From positions 32,038,969 through 32,102,968 of the forward strand of contig OZ038316.1 of the NCBI GenBank assembly GCA_964035775.1: DNA of 64,000 bases, in the 5' to 3' direction. Positions 12,701 through 24,607 of the stretch are shown in pieces. Position numbers and translations under genes: made by a program. This DNA comes from Osedax frankpressi. Taxonomy: Eukaryota > Annelida > Polychaeta > Sabellida > Siboglinidae. The notes under the pieces were generated by a model that saw only the letters and a list, made by a program, of their open reading frames with translations, did no database searches and was not told the DNA's origin. Numbering within the stretch: position 1 is the first letter of the stretch; every line of letters starts with the position of its first letter.

Positions 12701-13257
12701 CTATAGACTCACTCAACAATATATGTCTAAACGATATCATATGAAATATGATATTATTATTATAATTATTAATATATACAAAATTATATAAATTCATATT
12801 CAGCATGATTTAAAGCATAATAAATTATTATTATTATATAAATATGTTTTGTTAATCTTGCAATATTAGAGTAGTATACTTTATATATCATAATAATATT
12901 TTTGTACACGGTATTTCTTTCAAATCATCTATTTCTATCAGCTATTTACGAGCTTACCTAAAATATATACTAATAACAATCCTTATACGGATTGTTATCT
13001 ATACAATAAACAAATGGAATAATAGTATTCATTATAAATAATTATTAGAGTATGTGTGTTAGTAGTATTATTATAGTATGTATTTCTATATTTGATCGAC
13101 TAGCCAAGATATGTTTTTGAGAAATTAATTAAAAGTATTAATACAGTTACTAATTCTTCGAGATAAAATTACCACTCGTTATTTTATACAATTTTTTCAT
13201 CAGTTTTATCATGAATTAATTGAATTTGATAATTGTTCAAATTAATCTCAGATAAAT

Positions 13258-13304
<47 letters not shown>

Positions 13305-14870
13305 GTTATCATTTATCAAAATAAAAATTAATTAGGATTATCTTATAGACTCATCAGTAATCATTAATAATAAAGATTAATTAATTACAATGTTGGACAT
13401 TCAAATATTCGCCAACCTTCACCAATTACAATTACGATACTATGATTACTATTATATATATATTGTCTAATATTTTTTTTTAATTTTTGATAAATGAATC
13501 AAGTTGTATATAATATATATTAATGCCTTGTTCGATTATCAATATAAAAAAATGGTATATAACAATACAATTTCGTTATTAAAATTTTCTATGAGCTAAA
13601 GGTTAATATTATTAAATTATAAATACAATTAATTAAAGTTTTTTTAAACTTTGCGAAATACCGGGATTTTCTGTGAAATGTTTCGATTCCACAACGAAAT
13701 TTAAAGTAAACATGTTTAATTGTATCCGTGAAAATTATGTACTTAATAGAAGTATTTTTTATATGTTTATCAGGGATATTGCAGTGATACAATTAATTTA
13801 AAAGTATCTTTCTTTAAAAATTTTATTTTTAGGCAGCGGTGTTTATCGATTTGATCGAGTGACGTAGCTAAAATGTGCGATGCTTATAGATTTTAGTACA
13901 CTTATCTTAGTTTACCGTTGTTTGTGTTTAATATTATTTATTATTGCTTTAAAAAAATAATTTTCATTTTTTTAATACTACTGTTTAAAACTCTATTCAT
14001 AATGGTTATATACGTATAATACGTATATATATCTCGTTAGTAAGAAATTATATTACCATTATATAACATTCTTAATATATATAATAATTGTAGCAATATT
14101 CACACAATATATATTTTATTGATTATTGAATAAAATATATATTGCTATTAAATATCATAGTTATTATTTTAATAATATTATTTTTATCTAAAAACTGTTT
14201 TATAGTACACATTACTTATGTGAATTCCACACAAAGTATTTTATTTAATGTAAAATTAACATGGATTTAAATAATACGGATATTCCACTTAAACTGAAAT
14301 ATATATTTAGTTGTAAAATATTATATTGTAAACGTTTAAATGTATGGGTATTATTATAGTGGGGATATTTAGTCGCACTTAATATAAGTAAAAAGCAAAG
14401 ATATTCTTGTTCATGTATTTGTATTTTAATAAAATAATCTATATTATAATAGGATTTATCTTGCTATTAATCAACGAAGGTGTGAACTAAATGACTAAAT
14501 CTATAAATGTATAAATATAGAAGAATCGCAAGAATACAGTATTAGCACGAATGTAAGAGTGAGCATAATAGAGGGGCAACATTTTAGCTAATAATACATT
14601 CATATTAACAAAATAAAAATCTATTCTACATAATATTGTTACGGTATTTAAATGAATCTACATGCAATAGTTACATACATATGAATCAATATATTAATAG
14701 ATACTCATGCATGTCATTTTGTAACTATTAATATTCATTACACATAACTTTAATATGGAGTTATTTTTTAGATTAATTAAGATATCATGTTTGAAAAACA
14801 TAGTCACAATCCATTAATGTTGTAAATATATATATATATAACCATTGCAGTGATATATGCTATTATACCA

Positions 14871-14904
<34 letters not shown>

Positions 14905-15295
14905 TATAAGCTAATATATGAGTTATTTTAAAATGACTAAATAGTTACATAGAAATTAGGTTTAAGTATGTAAACTAATTGTGGTTCAAATTAAAAATAC
15001 ATTGAAAACTATATAGGCCGTTATATTTAACTATTAGTGTGAAATAATACGTTTAGATTTAGATTAGTTGATTTAAAATGTTCAAATTTAAAGGTATTGA
15101 AACATATATATTAAATTTAGGTTACCATAATGCAACCTACAAGAATAGTAGTATTGTATTTATTGTATTGTATTGTATTTAAGTGTGCTTGAAATTAGCT
15201 AAGAATAAATTATACCTTTGATATATTTTCATAACTTGTTCGAGATTAAAAATTATATAAAATTAAATTGTATTATTATTAGTTATTTATACATT

Positions 15296-15720
15296 TGTAA
15301 ATAACTTTTTATATTTATTTACTAATCATATATAATACTAGATACTACTTAATGCTTAATACTTAATTCTTAATATATATTAGATAATAATACTATTATC
15401 AAATACTTAGTAATTTTTAAGTTACATATAAGTAACTTAATGTTTTTTAATAACTTTTGTATTTATTAATAAAATAGTAATTACTATAGTAAATATTATT
15501 TACTAATCATATATAATACTAGATATTACTTAATGCTTAATACTTAATACTTTATTCTTAATATATATTAGATAATAATACTATTATCAAATACTTAGTA
15601 ATTTTTAAGTTACATATATGTAACTTAATGTTTGTTAATTATATTTATTAATAAAATAGTAATTACTATAGTAAATATTATTTACTAATCATATATGATA
15701 CTAGATACTACTTAATATAT
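15296..15720. repeat. About 180-bp AT-rich tandem repeat, 2.3 copies
   Basis: The block with TATTTACTAATCATATATAA, followed by a TAGATACTACTTAATGC-type stretch and AAGTTACATATAAGTAACTT, recurs at about 15310, 15490 and 15675 with small indels, so the period is close to 180 bp. Confidence 0.8.
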
Positions 15721-16324
15721 ATTATATAATATTGCTAGTATCGCATACCGTGTAATTTGTAAGTTACATAGTTACTGATATGTATTATCAAATATTATAT
15801 AAATTAAGTAAATATAATATAATATGATATATAATATAACAATAATATATTGTAACTTTTTTTGATACAAAATTAAATATATTTATTATACAAACTTTAC
15901 TACATTTGGTTTTCCAATTCTTGATATTATATCGAATATTCTTAGATATTTTTTATGTGCCATACATAACATTATACATATTATTTATTTCTCAATTTAA
16001 ATATATTCTCTCCATAGAGATAATATAGCTATATATTAATGACATCGTTGAACACAAGGCAAACAATTATTATAAAATGTCTAAAAATAAATATAAACAC
16101 TGTTTATATTTATTTATAGTATAATTTTTGGGAAATATATTCCAATTATTTTTGAACAAATTTAGCAGAAAATATGCTTTAATTATTTATTGGTTTGCGA
16201 CCTCTGAACTTATGAATTAACCCGAACCCAAAATACCCAACTATCGAAACCGAATACATTTTCTCGATACTTTGAAACGTATACCACATTTTCGATAAAC
16301 ACCACAGTCTTACATATATCCTTA

Positions 16325-16366
<42 letters not shown>

Positions 16367-17944
16367 TTTTATGAGTAATTTCAATAATCCAATAAGTATT
16401 TCGAAATATAAAAACATTCATAATCATATGGAATAGTAAACACAATATGAAATAGTAAAAATCATATGTAGTATACCATGAAATATATTTATTATTTTTT
16501 GTGGTTAAAGTTGATTTTATAAATAAAATATCTTCCTGTTTTGTCTATAGAAATTTCTGTCTAATGTCAGAATCAATCATTTAAACGGAAATTATTTATA
16601 TTTCAATAAGTGTTAACGATATATATTTAGCCTATAGGCTAGAATTCTTTGCAACTCAAGAGAATAAAGATACACATTATTTTTATTTGTCAACAAAAAT
16701 TGTTATACGTTTATCTTTTACATTTTTTGTTAATAAATAAAACTCACTAAATTCTTCTATATATATTTTAAATTTTAGAGTAAATTTTGATCAACATTTA
16801 GAATTATTAAACTTTAATAAATTTCTGATAAAATTCGATAAACAAATGATCAATTATATAATATTAGAAATATTTTAATTTCTATGCCTGCGATATATTA
16901 ATAATTATTGACGTCAATAGACATGATAGTGAACTCAACTTCAGAATAATATAATAGCTTACTAGCCAAGATTATCCAGGTAATCTTGGTTACTAGCTTA
17001 TCTACTTTTTAGTATTATTAAAACAGTAGAATAACTTCAACGAGCCTCAAACAAAGTTATTTATTATATACGAGTTGAGAATTATTGTATCGGCATCATA
17101 ATAATATTAAACAGATAATTCTCTGTATTATAACTCATTTTAAAGAATTCGTTATAAGATATGTGTAATAACACACTACGCTTTTCATCTCAATTGAGAT
17201 ATATTAATATATCATCAATAATTAATATATCATCACGATTTCTTCAACGTTACCGTTATGTACGCCGTACAAAGGTTTAGACTATGGTTACGTCACATTA
17301 ACCGTTTTAAATTGTTTATATTTGTTGTTAATAATTGCGTATATCTATTAATATCTATACATTTTACAAAATGTAAATCTATGATTAATAATCTTTTTTC
17401 CAGGTTTCCCTAAATCATACATATTTCAGCCTGAAAATACATAAACTAGATTTACTATTAATATTGATTAGTGCAATGAGTAATTATTATAATTCAATAT
17501 ATAATTATCTAATTAATTAAAAATATTGTCATATCAGGATTTGTTACAATTAGGGATATTTACCGAAATTAATGTCCATCGGTTTTAAAAATAATTTTCT
17601 AATAAATATTCTTGTTTATAATCGAAAACTATCAACACTATTACTAACGTAATCATTTATATTGGCTTGATAAAAAAGTTAGTAAATTTAGTTTATTTAT
17701 ATACTATAAACGTATTAAAATGTGTAATAATTATATATTCTTTTTATAATAATATATTTTCTATATAAATTTATATTATATAATATAAATCGCATATGCT
17801 ATATTATTATAATTCAAGCCATTCTAGATTAGCTGAATATACGACATATATACGACATATATTTTACACCTACTGTACGTTTATGTCTTTAAGTTCATAT
17901 ATACTAAAAACCACGAAATTGCGACTGCTTATTCTCCCTATCCA

Positions 17945-18060
17945 CAATGTACAGTGTACGACTTACAGTGTACGACGTGCAGTGTACGACTTACAGTGTA
18001 CGACGTACACTGTACGTATCGCAGTATACGTCTCACAGTATACACCTCGCAGTGTACGTT
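17945..18060. repeat. GTAC-rich 18-bp minisatellite upstream of PPCDC
   Basis: Tandem CAGTGTACGACTTACAGTG-type units of about 18 bp, each containing near-palindromic ACAGTGTAC or AGTATAC cores, ending about 200 bp before the PPCDC start codon. Confidence 0.9.
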
Positions 18061-18255
18061 AAGGGTGGTCATTGTCATTCCTATTTTAATAAATCTAATA
18101 AAAACTAGTTGCACCTTATAGAGTGATATAATAAATTCTGTTTTTCCTTGCTAGATTCATTTAAATTATGTAATATATAACTAATGTTATATTTTATATA
18201 ATAATTAACATTATATTCTTATGAAAATTTCAGTTGATCTCTGCTGAATAGAAGA

Positions 18256-18268
18256 ATGGACGGAAAGA
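18256..18268 (+). CDS. Ppcdc: PPCDC exon 1 (13 bp, start codon)
   Basis: ATG GAC GGA AAG A|gttagt. It splices in phase 1 to GT CCG AAG AAG at 18635 (acceptor gcgttcag), giving MDGKSPKKVLIMCTG. It is short, so it rests on the donor, the phase and the need for a start codon. Confidence 0.55.
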
Positions 18269-21200
18269 GTTAGTATGGAACATGTAAACACCGTACACCG
18301 TACACCGTACGGTGTACGGTGTACGGAGATAATGACAATATGTTATCATATCTTAATCATATCTGTTATGTTTATTCGATGTCCGCCGTGCCTGCATTGG
18401 TTTGCGATTAAGATGTACACTCCACCTCGTCGTCGAGCATTTGTAAGGCTCGCTATTTACTTATGTCAACCATTGACTGCGTTCTTTAACACAAATTCAT
18501 GCGATCGATCGTTCCAAATCTCACCGCGGATGTCGCATTCTCTTTCTCATTTCAATAATCGCCGATTCCCGTAACGTATCGCCATTAAGCAAACGTCGAT
18601 ATTTTCGCTCTGATCTACGTTCGCCCGCGTTCAGGTCCGAAGAAGGTGCTGATCATGTGTACGGGTAGCGTGGCCTCCATGAAGATTCCCCTCTTGACCA
18701 GCCGACTGACCGACCGACGAAACGCTAGTGTTCCTCCCGCCGCCGCCGCCGCCGCCACCCTCGGTTGCGTAACTCGATTAATTGCGGGCGTTTACGTTCA
18801 ACGACGGCGTTCGTCGGGTGCCGTCGTCGTTAGGTCGCCGGAAGGTCGTCGGAAGGTCGTCGGAGGTCACGACTCGTCGTCCGCGGCAATCTACCGGCGG
18901 CGCTACCCGATGGCTGCGTACGGTAACGCATGCCGCTTCTACTCGATTGCAGTCCACGCACCGCGGAGTAGAGTTTTCACGTCGTTTACACCTTTTCGCG
19001 TGACTCTCGCTGTTTATTATGAATTTTTGAAATAAGCAACATTCCATTTAACCAATTATTATAGAACTTATAAACATCCTTTGTAAAGTGATATAATATG
19101 TGATATGATATAACTTATTATTCAAAATATTTCAATTCATATTATAAAAATAGTGTTATGGTAATAATGGATAATAATTAATATAATAATATAACAAATG
19201 ATATAAAAGATAATAAAATCTAACAATTAATCATATTTTATAAAAAGACCAATATACTTGATTGACAAATAATGAGTAAAGTAGAATCAATTGTCATCGG
19301 TACTAAGCACCAGTAGAGTGGCGAGTAGAGTAGTGAGTAGAGTAGAGTAGTGAATAGATTGTTGACGCATAGTGTACCCTTCTTACATTAACTGAAGTAT
19401 CTAGAATTAATATTTGTATTCAACATATTGCCTGGCAAACGAAGTGATGTAATATGAGCTTAGTAGGTCCCTTCACATACTTAGTATGTACCTTAACATA
19501 CCCTTCACATGTCCCTTCACATGTCCAGATAATTATTGCCATCCAAAATTATTAATTTATAAACTAAATAAGTTTTCATTGAATTTAGCCGGTAAAAGGT
19601 AAAAAGTAAAAAGTAATTATTTTGCGATTATTTGTTGATAAACAAAAAAAACAAGAAAATCCAGTTTGGATCCTATCACCTTTATATTTACAATTTACTC
19701 ATTTGTCGTCAATCTTAGTTAGTGTGTTCCCGATATCTCATATATGATATGGCATCAACATTGAAATTGCAAAATAAACGAACATTCTTGTTCACTAACT
19801 TCACTGTTTAGTAAATATCTGGGTTTATCTCTCTCGAGACAAACTTCTGCTAACCAAATATACAACCCTAGTCAATCTATTATAAACTTCAGGACTTCTC
19901 ATTTCATTTTCCATACAAATCGGTTATTGTCTCCTTTGAACCTAAACTTGCTACTAAACTCAATTACTACTCTAACTTGATATCAATTATAATATTATTT
20001 ACTAGTGAATGAAAAAATTCAGTTTGAGAGTTACGTTATATGTAAATAGGATCACAAAAAAAAGAATTTAACTTTGAAAAAAAAATCATAATTTTGTATT
20101 GTTTGAATACTTACATCAGTTAAAATTTAGTTTTAATTTGATTTCAATCTGATACAATATATTTTATAATGAAATCTTACTACATTTTTCATGAATATAA
20201 TCTCTTATTTTGATGACAAATATATGACTTAAATCATCCAAATACATTGTTTATTTATTACATAAACAATACATTTTGTACATCGCTCCGTATAGAAATA
20301 TTATAACATGATTCATTATCTAATAAAAATCTCTAATAAAGCCAATTTTAATATTACTAATTTTATGTTATTATAATGAATCTATAATAAAGTGAAGATG
20401 TTTATTTACCGACTATTATTAAAAAACAAAAACAATACATTATTAAAGGCCAACATAAAACTGATACACTTTTTTATAAATATTATTTCTTTTTTGAATA
20501 TTTTATGCTCACAATATTGTATAATTTTGTTATATATTATAGTTATGCTATTTATGTTATATGCTTATATTATTTAATGATCATATAGAACCTTCATCAA
20601 ATTAATAAGTAATTAAACGCACAGTTCGAAGTTCGTTTGGTGTACACCGAACATGCACTCCATTTCTTCGATTTGGCCGATATAGACGTTGGGATCAAAA
20701 CTTACAACGACCAAGATGAATGGAAGGTTAGGATTCGCAAATTTGGTTAGAATTTAAATCTGGGCACTTTTTGATATTCTCGGTTAAATCAAATATCATA
20801 CGATTATAAAAAAATATTACTTAATTACAGTCTTTTCGTTGCGCAAATGAATTATGAATAATAGTTACTTAATCTATGAATAGTCGTGCCTACATTTAAC
20901 CCACTAACTTAGGCTTATTGCATAAGAACATTATTCTTTAGGTATTGTGAAAAGTCTGACATTGAGGCTGCAATTAGATATTCATTTCTCTATGTCGACG
21001 ACATTTTAAACCGTGTTTGCTTTTCTATTCATTGGGTTCCATTCGAAAATTGTAGTTTATAATATTTCAATTTAATTTAATTTATCCATACATTGATCGC
21101 AATTGTTTAATAGGTTTATTATGTAAGTTTGCAAGGACGTTTATGTATATATTTAAAAGCAGAACATAATATGCTTTAATTCTCTATCTCCAAAATAAGC

Positions 21201-24001
21201 CACTGTGTTTTATTGCCAATAATCTATAAATAATCCATAGTTTATTTCTAAACGTATTTTGAATTTACGCAGTTATGGAACAAACGCTCCGATCCAGTAT
21301 TGCACATAGAACTAAAGAAGTGGGCCGATGTCCTGTTGATTAGCCCCCTCGGTGCGAATACTATGGCGAAACTATCCTACGGCATGTCTGATAATCTTCT
21401 GGTTAGGATATTATTTCAACTTAGAACAAATGTTGTTTAATAGTAGTTAAAAATAAATATTGTATATAAGTTTAAATTAAAAATTCCCATTTCATTTGTA
21501 CATTTATAGGTATATAGTACTAAGTATATATCAATATACTCTCCCATCTACTTCTTGTAAGAGATCATTTTTATATTTTATTTTTCTACTTCTATAATAA
21601 TAATAGTTTAGTAATTTAGATAAAAAACAATTTAATATCAAAATAAATTATTTTATATATTTTGTATTTTTATTATGCTAATCTATTATTGTATATGACA
21701 TTCCTAAGAAACCAGGTGATGTAACTTTTATAAATTATTATATAATTAGTTTAAAATTGAAATACAAATAAATATATTTTCTCTTTTATTATATAACAAA
21801 AAAACTAAAATAGCCTGGATGGTTCTCTTGGGAACTAAACAAATTATTTTATATTGTGAAAAAGTTATATTAATTAATTTAGAATTCATCATATTTATTA
21901 CACTATTAAATTACTTTTAATGTTTGCAGTGAATATTTATTTACCTATATAAATAATTGATATATAATGTTAATATGTATACTAGTATATAAACTTATAT
22001 TTCCCTATTATATAATCTATAATAATGTAATACGAGTCCAGCAAACCCCGGCGAACGCGAGAAATAGCTCCTACGACTTCGATATTGAAGATTTCGAGGC
22101 CAAAATTTGTGACGACCCTTCAAAGGTCTTCCCGTATTCGGGGAAATTTTGAGAATTTAAAAAAATGTATTGTTATGCATAATGTGATATTACGATTACA
22201 TTCATTATATTCTTATTATAATGAGTTAAAATACACCAAACCTTTGATAATGTTGAACTTTTTCATTTTTAATAACTCGAACCTTAATATAAATAAAACT
22301 GAATTACTGGAAATACTACCTAAATAAACCTATAAATAGATCTTCATTAATATACATACATAATAAAGTTATAAAACTGAAAGAGTTAGTTAATATTTAC
22401 TTAGAAGAATACTTGAGCTACATTGACCGATATAAATAGTCTAGTCTTATAACTACAATTGTATGAGTAATATAAAGAACATACCATCGTCGCTTTATGA
22501 ACTACTCCTTTCGTTTGGTACATCTCTCATTGTCTATTGCAATTCTTTATTGATATGATTCCCCGATAAACAATTAAAATGATTTAACTATATACAGAAA
22601 TCAGCTGAGACTAACATACAATTTATTTAATATGGAAAGGTCAATGTTTATAAATTAAAGAAAGATTTGTCTAGGTATCCAAATATTACTCGAATAGTTT
22701 ATAATTAATAACTAGCACTACATTCCATTTTCTATACTCATTTACTTTATTTCTACAAACCTATTGGCAAGTTGCGATATACTAAGAAAAAACAACATAG
22801 CGAACCGATGATACATTTAATGAGATAGGTTGTATTTCACAAAATCTATTTTCATTGGTGAACTACTTATAAAACTAAAATTACATAATCCACCTGTTTT
22901 CAAAAAAATGTGAATACTTTTTAATTGTCAAATTTTATAATTCATATTATGTTAATTTCATAAGATGTATTGAATCAATTATATTAATAGATTTCTAAAA
23001 TTATGTAATTTAATCTGATAGTACCCAATTGAGTACTGATTGTTACTGGACATCGGAGCTATAGATAATATAGATATCATAATTTGTTAAAATAACATTC
23101 AAAAGTAACTTTATTATGATTGAGTTAAGTGATAAAATTGATAAAAACTCAGCCTGGTTATAATTTAAACATTATTTGAGCCTTTTGATATTCCCATGCA
23201 AAATCTTCTATAAATAGAACATTTTCATATACCTATCGAAGAAACTATTTACAATAATGAATATAAAACTAATATTCTGTCTAAATATTTGACTAAATTT
23301 TATAATATGTATAATTGTACATATTATATACGTTAGATTTATAGTGTAATAAATGATATTAATAAATTGTTGATTTTTATAATTCAAAAACTTATATAAT
23401 AATATCAAGATTTCCTATGATAACCCATTTTGGGGATGTTTCAGATATTGAACTAAATGCAAATGTCTTATCACATTCTTTAGAATTATAAATACAATGT
23501 GAAATTACCCTAAAAATCTTATATAATTACACAAGATATATAATAATTTTAAAATATCGTAGATTATCTTCTAAAGCATTTTTGCAACTTACCAAAATCG
23601 TTTTGCAGACTTGCGTAGCGAGAGCCTGGAACTTTACTAAGCCAGCGTATATTGCCCCCGCTATGAATACAGACATGTACAAACACGTAGTTACTCGAGA
23701 GCACAGGCAACGTCTCACAGATTTTGGATACAAGGTTTACTACACTAGCCAGTATACCCGTAACAGATACTAGTGGCTTCCTTTGTGTTGCATAATATTT
23801 GTTAAATATATGAATGATTGATATTATTATTTATTAAATTGTATTTGTAAAGAATAATAAAATGAACTCTAAAATTCATCAAAGGAAATCGCTTGCATTG
23901 AAAAGACTTTAATATGCGGCGACACCGGAATTGGAGCAATGGCTGAAGTATCAACAATTGTAGATATCATCGAAAGCGAATTTAATCAACAAACCTCGTA
24001 A
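18256..24001 (+). CDS. Ppcdc: Phosphopantothenoylcysteine decarboxylase (6 exons)
   Basis: Exons 18256-18268, 18635-18768 (or 18729), 20625-20726, 21273-21401, 23609-23734 and 23885-24001. The product is about 206 residues (193 with the shorter exon 2), close to human PPCDC (204). It is an FMN-dependent flavoprotein that decarboxylates phosphopantothenoylcysteine to phosphopantetheine, the third step of CoA synthesis from pantothenate. Visible signatures are KKVLIMCTGSVASMKIPLL (FMN-binding N-terminus), DPVLHIELKKWAD with the catalytic His, ISPLGANTMAKL, PAMNTDMY (the PxMN motif; Tyr replaces the usual Trp) and LICGDTGIGAMAE (active-site Cys lid). All exon phases agree. The weak points are the tiny 13-bp exon 1 (MDGK + one base, donor gttagt) and the exon 2 end. 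Family assignment is very secure. Confidence 0.92.
18291..18326. repeat. Perfect 36-bp palindrome in PPCDC intron 1
   Basis: Two 18-bp arms built from CCGTACA units meet with no spacer. It lies 22 bp after the PPCDC exon 1 donor. Confidence 0.97.
18360..19020. promoter_or_regulatory. GC-rich, CpG-rich island around PPCDC exon 2
   Basis: About 650 bp with far more G+C and CpG than the surrounding DNA, including a (GCC)n run at 18737-18757 and GGAAGGTCGTC repeats near 18840-18870. It covers PPCDC exon 2 and the start of intron 2 and opens ORFs in several frames on both strands. It may be a regulatory island; this is inference from composition only. Confidence 0.4.
18635..18768 (+). CDS. Ppcdc: PPCDC exon 2 (FMN-binding N-terminus)
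   Basis: Starts after ccgcgttcag. The end is ambiguous. A donor at 18769 (TGC|gtaact) includes an alanine run coded by GCC repeats; one at 18730 (AGT|gttcct) gives a length closer to the human enzyme. Both are phase 0 and join to TTC GAA GTT at 20625. Confidence 0.75.
19305..19360. repeat. GTAGAGTAGTGA repeat cluster in PPCDC intron 2
   Basis: Irregular tandem AGTAGAGTAGTG-type units. Related sequence recurs at 35940-36095 and 36340-36525. Confidence 0.8.
20625..20726 (+). CDS. Ppcdc: PPCDC exon 3
   Basis: Thirty-four codons, FEVRLVYTEHALHFF through YNDQDEWK, between acgcacag and gttagg. It corresponds to the strand that follows the FMN loop and the linker before the catalytic His. Confidence 0.9.
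21273..21401 (+). CDS. Ppcdc: PPCDC exon 4 (catalytic His)
   Basis: Forty-three codons, LWNKRSDPVLHIELKKWADV to GMSDNLL, between atttacgcag and gttagg. Confidence 0.93.
21703..21833. mobile_element. MITE family A copy in PPCDC intron 4
   Basis: Begins CCTAAGAAACCAGGTGAT and ends GCCTGGATGGTTCTCTTGGG, with the shared AT-rich middle including TATATAACAAAAAAACTAAA. Same family as the copies at 49, 52-53, 56 and 58-59 kb. Confidence 0.85.
22036..22152. other. GC-richer patch in PPCDC intron 4, origin unknown
   Basis: A 115-bp stretch of about 50% GC in very AT-rich intron. On plus it reads QQTPANARNSSYDFDIEDFE and on; the minus strand is also largely open. It does not fit the PPCDC protein and has no recognised domain. 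It could be a fragment of a dispersed repeat. Confidence 0.3.
23609..23734 (+). CDS. Ppcdc: PPCDC exon 5 (PAMN motif)
   Basis: Forty-two codons, TCVARAWNFTKPAY then IAPAMNTDMY to TDFGYK, between cgttttgcag and gtttac. Confidence 0.93.
23885..24001 (+). CDS. Ppcdc: PPCDC exon 6 (Cys lid and C-terminus)
   Basis: Starts GAA ATC GCT TGC after cat-caaag, contains CGDTGIGAMAEV and ends at TAA. The acceptor lacks a good pyrimidine tract, but the protein alignment fixes it. Confidence 0.88.
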   Translation, partial: EIACIEKTLICGDTGIGAMAEVSTIVDIIESEFNQQTS

Positions 24002-24075
24002 AATACAACAAAGCATTAATTGTATAGATTTATCATGAGTTTTTATTTATCAAAGAATACAAAATAAGCATAACA

Positions 24076-24081
24076 AATAAA
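24076..24081 (+). terminator. Polyadenylation signal of PPCDC
   Basis: AATAAA 75 bp after the PPCDC stop. Confidence 0.5.
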
Positions 24082-24276
24082 ATATAAAACGAGACGTAGT
24101 TCTCATTCATATAAAGTGAATGTCGTAGCGATAGCAGATTCGTTGTAGTATCGCAGCTAATAGTTAATACTCGGAATCACCGGAGAAGTATATGCACATA
24201 TCTTACTTATATATATATGCAAATGATAATGTAAATAATAAATGCGGAAAGGAAATGAGCATAAAGATTCGAGGGG

Positions 24277-24282
24277 TTTATT
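24277..24282 (-). terminator. Polyadenylation signal of the IRS gene (proximal)
   Basis: AATAAA on minus, about 190 bp after the IRS stop. A second one lies at 24047-24042, beyond the PPCDC signal. Confidence 0.45.
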
Positions 24283-24473
24283 TGTTTCACGGCACTAGGA
24301 ATGTAATGACGTGTATAAGGGGTGTGGCCAATTGGGACGGATGCACCGTACAATGTTTACGCAATTATACTCGCATGGTAAATAGCAGTTATAGAAATTG
24401 AAACTCAGATAAATATTTGTCACGCTAAGGTGAGAAGTTAGATATAGTAGTGTTTGTGGAAGAAGATGATTTC

Positions 24474-24607
24474 TTAAACTCTGGAAGAGGTGCCTCTATA
24501 GGACTGACCCCGGGAGAGGGCGTGTTCACGTCCCACACGAGATGCAGTCACTGTTGCGACGTGGTCGATTTCAGTGTATTCGACTCCTGAACTCTGCATT
24601 AGTTCGA
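24474..24607 (-). CDS. chico: IRS C-terminal exon
   Basis: Acceptor ttcttcttttaacag, the best pyrimidine tract of the gene. It reads ELMQSSGVEYTEIDHVATVT and ends SYRGTSSRV-stop at 24474. The last residues S-x-V fit a class I PDZ ligand. Confidence 0.82.

Larger units (their letters stand above)
12301..17900. other. Intergenic AT-rich DNA, no gene seen
   Basis: Only TA arrays (13271-13300, 14868-14901, 16326-16363), the palindrome at 12643 and a roughly twofold-repeated AT block around 15300-15720 (near-identical stretches at about 15300-15480, 15480-15660 and 15660-15720) are visible. Short ORFs here have no recognisable domain. Confidence 0.5.

Noticed and set aside
18646-19035. PPCDC exon 2 frame read through to 19035 as one long ORF
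   Set aside because: Conserved PPCDC sequence resumes at 20625 in phase 0. The arginine-rich extension past 18768 has no counterpart in the family.
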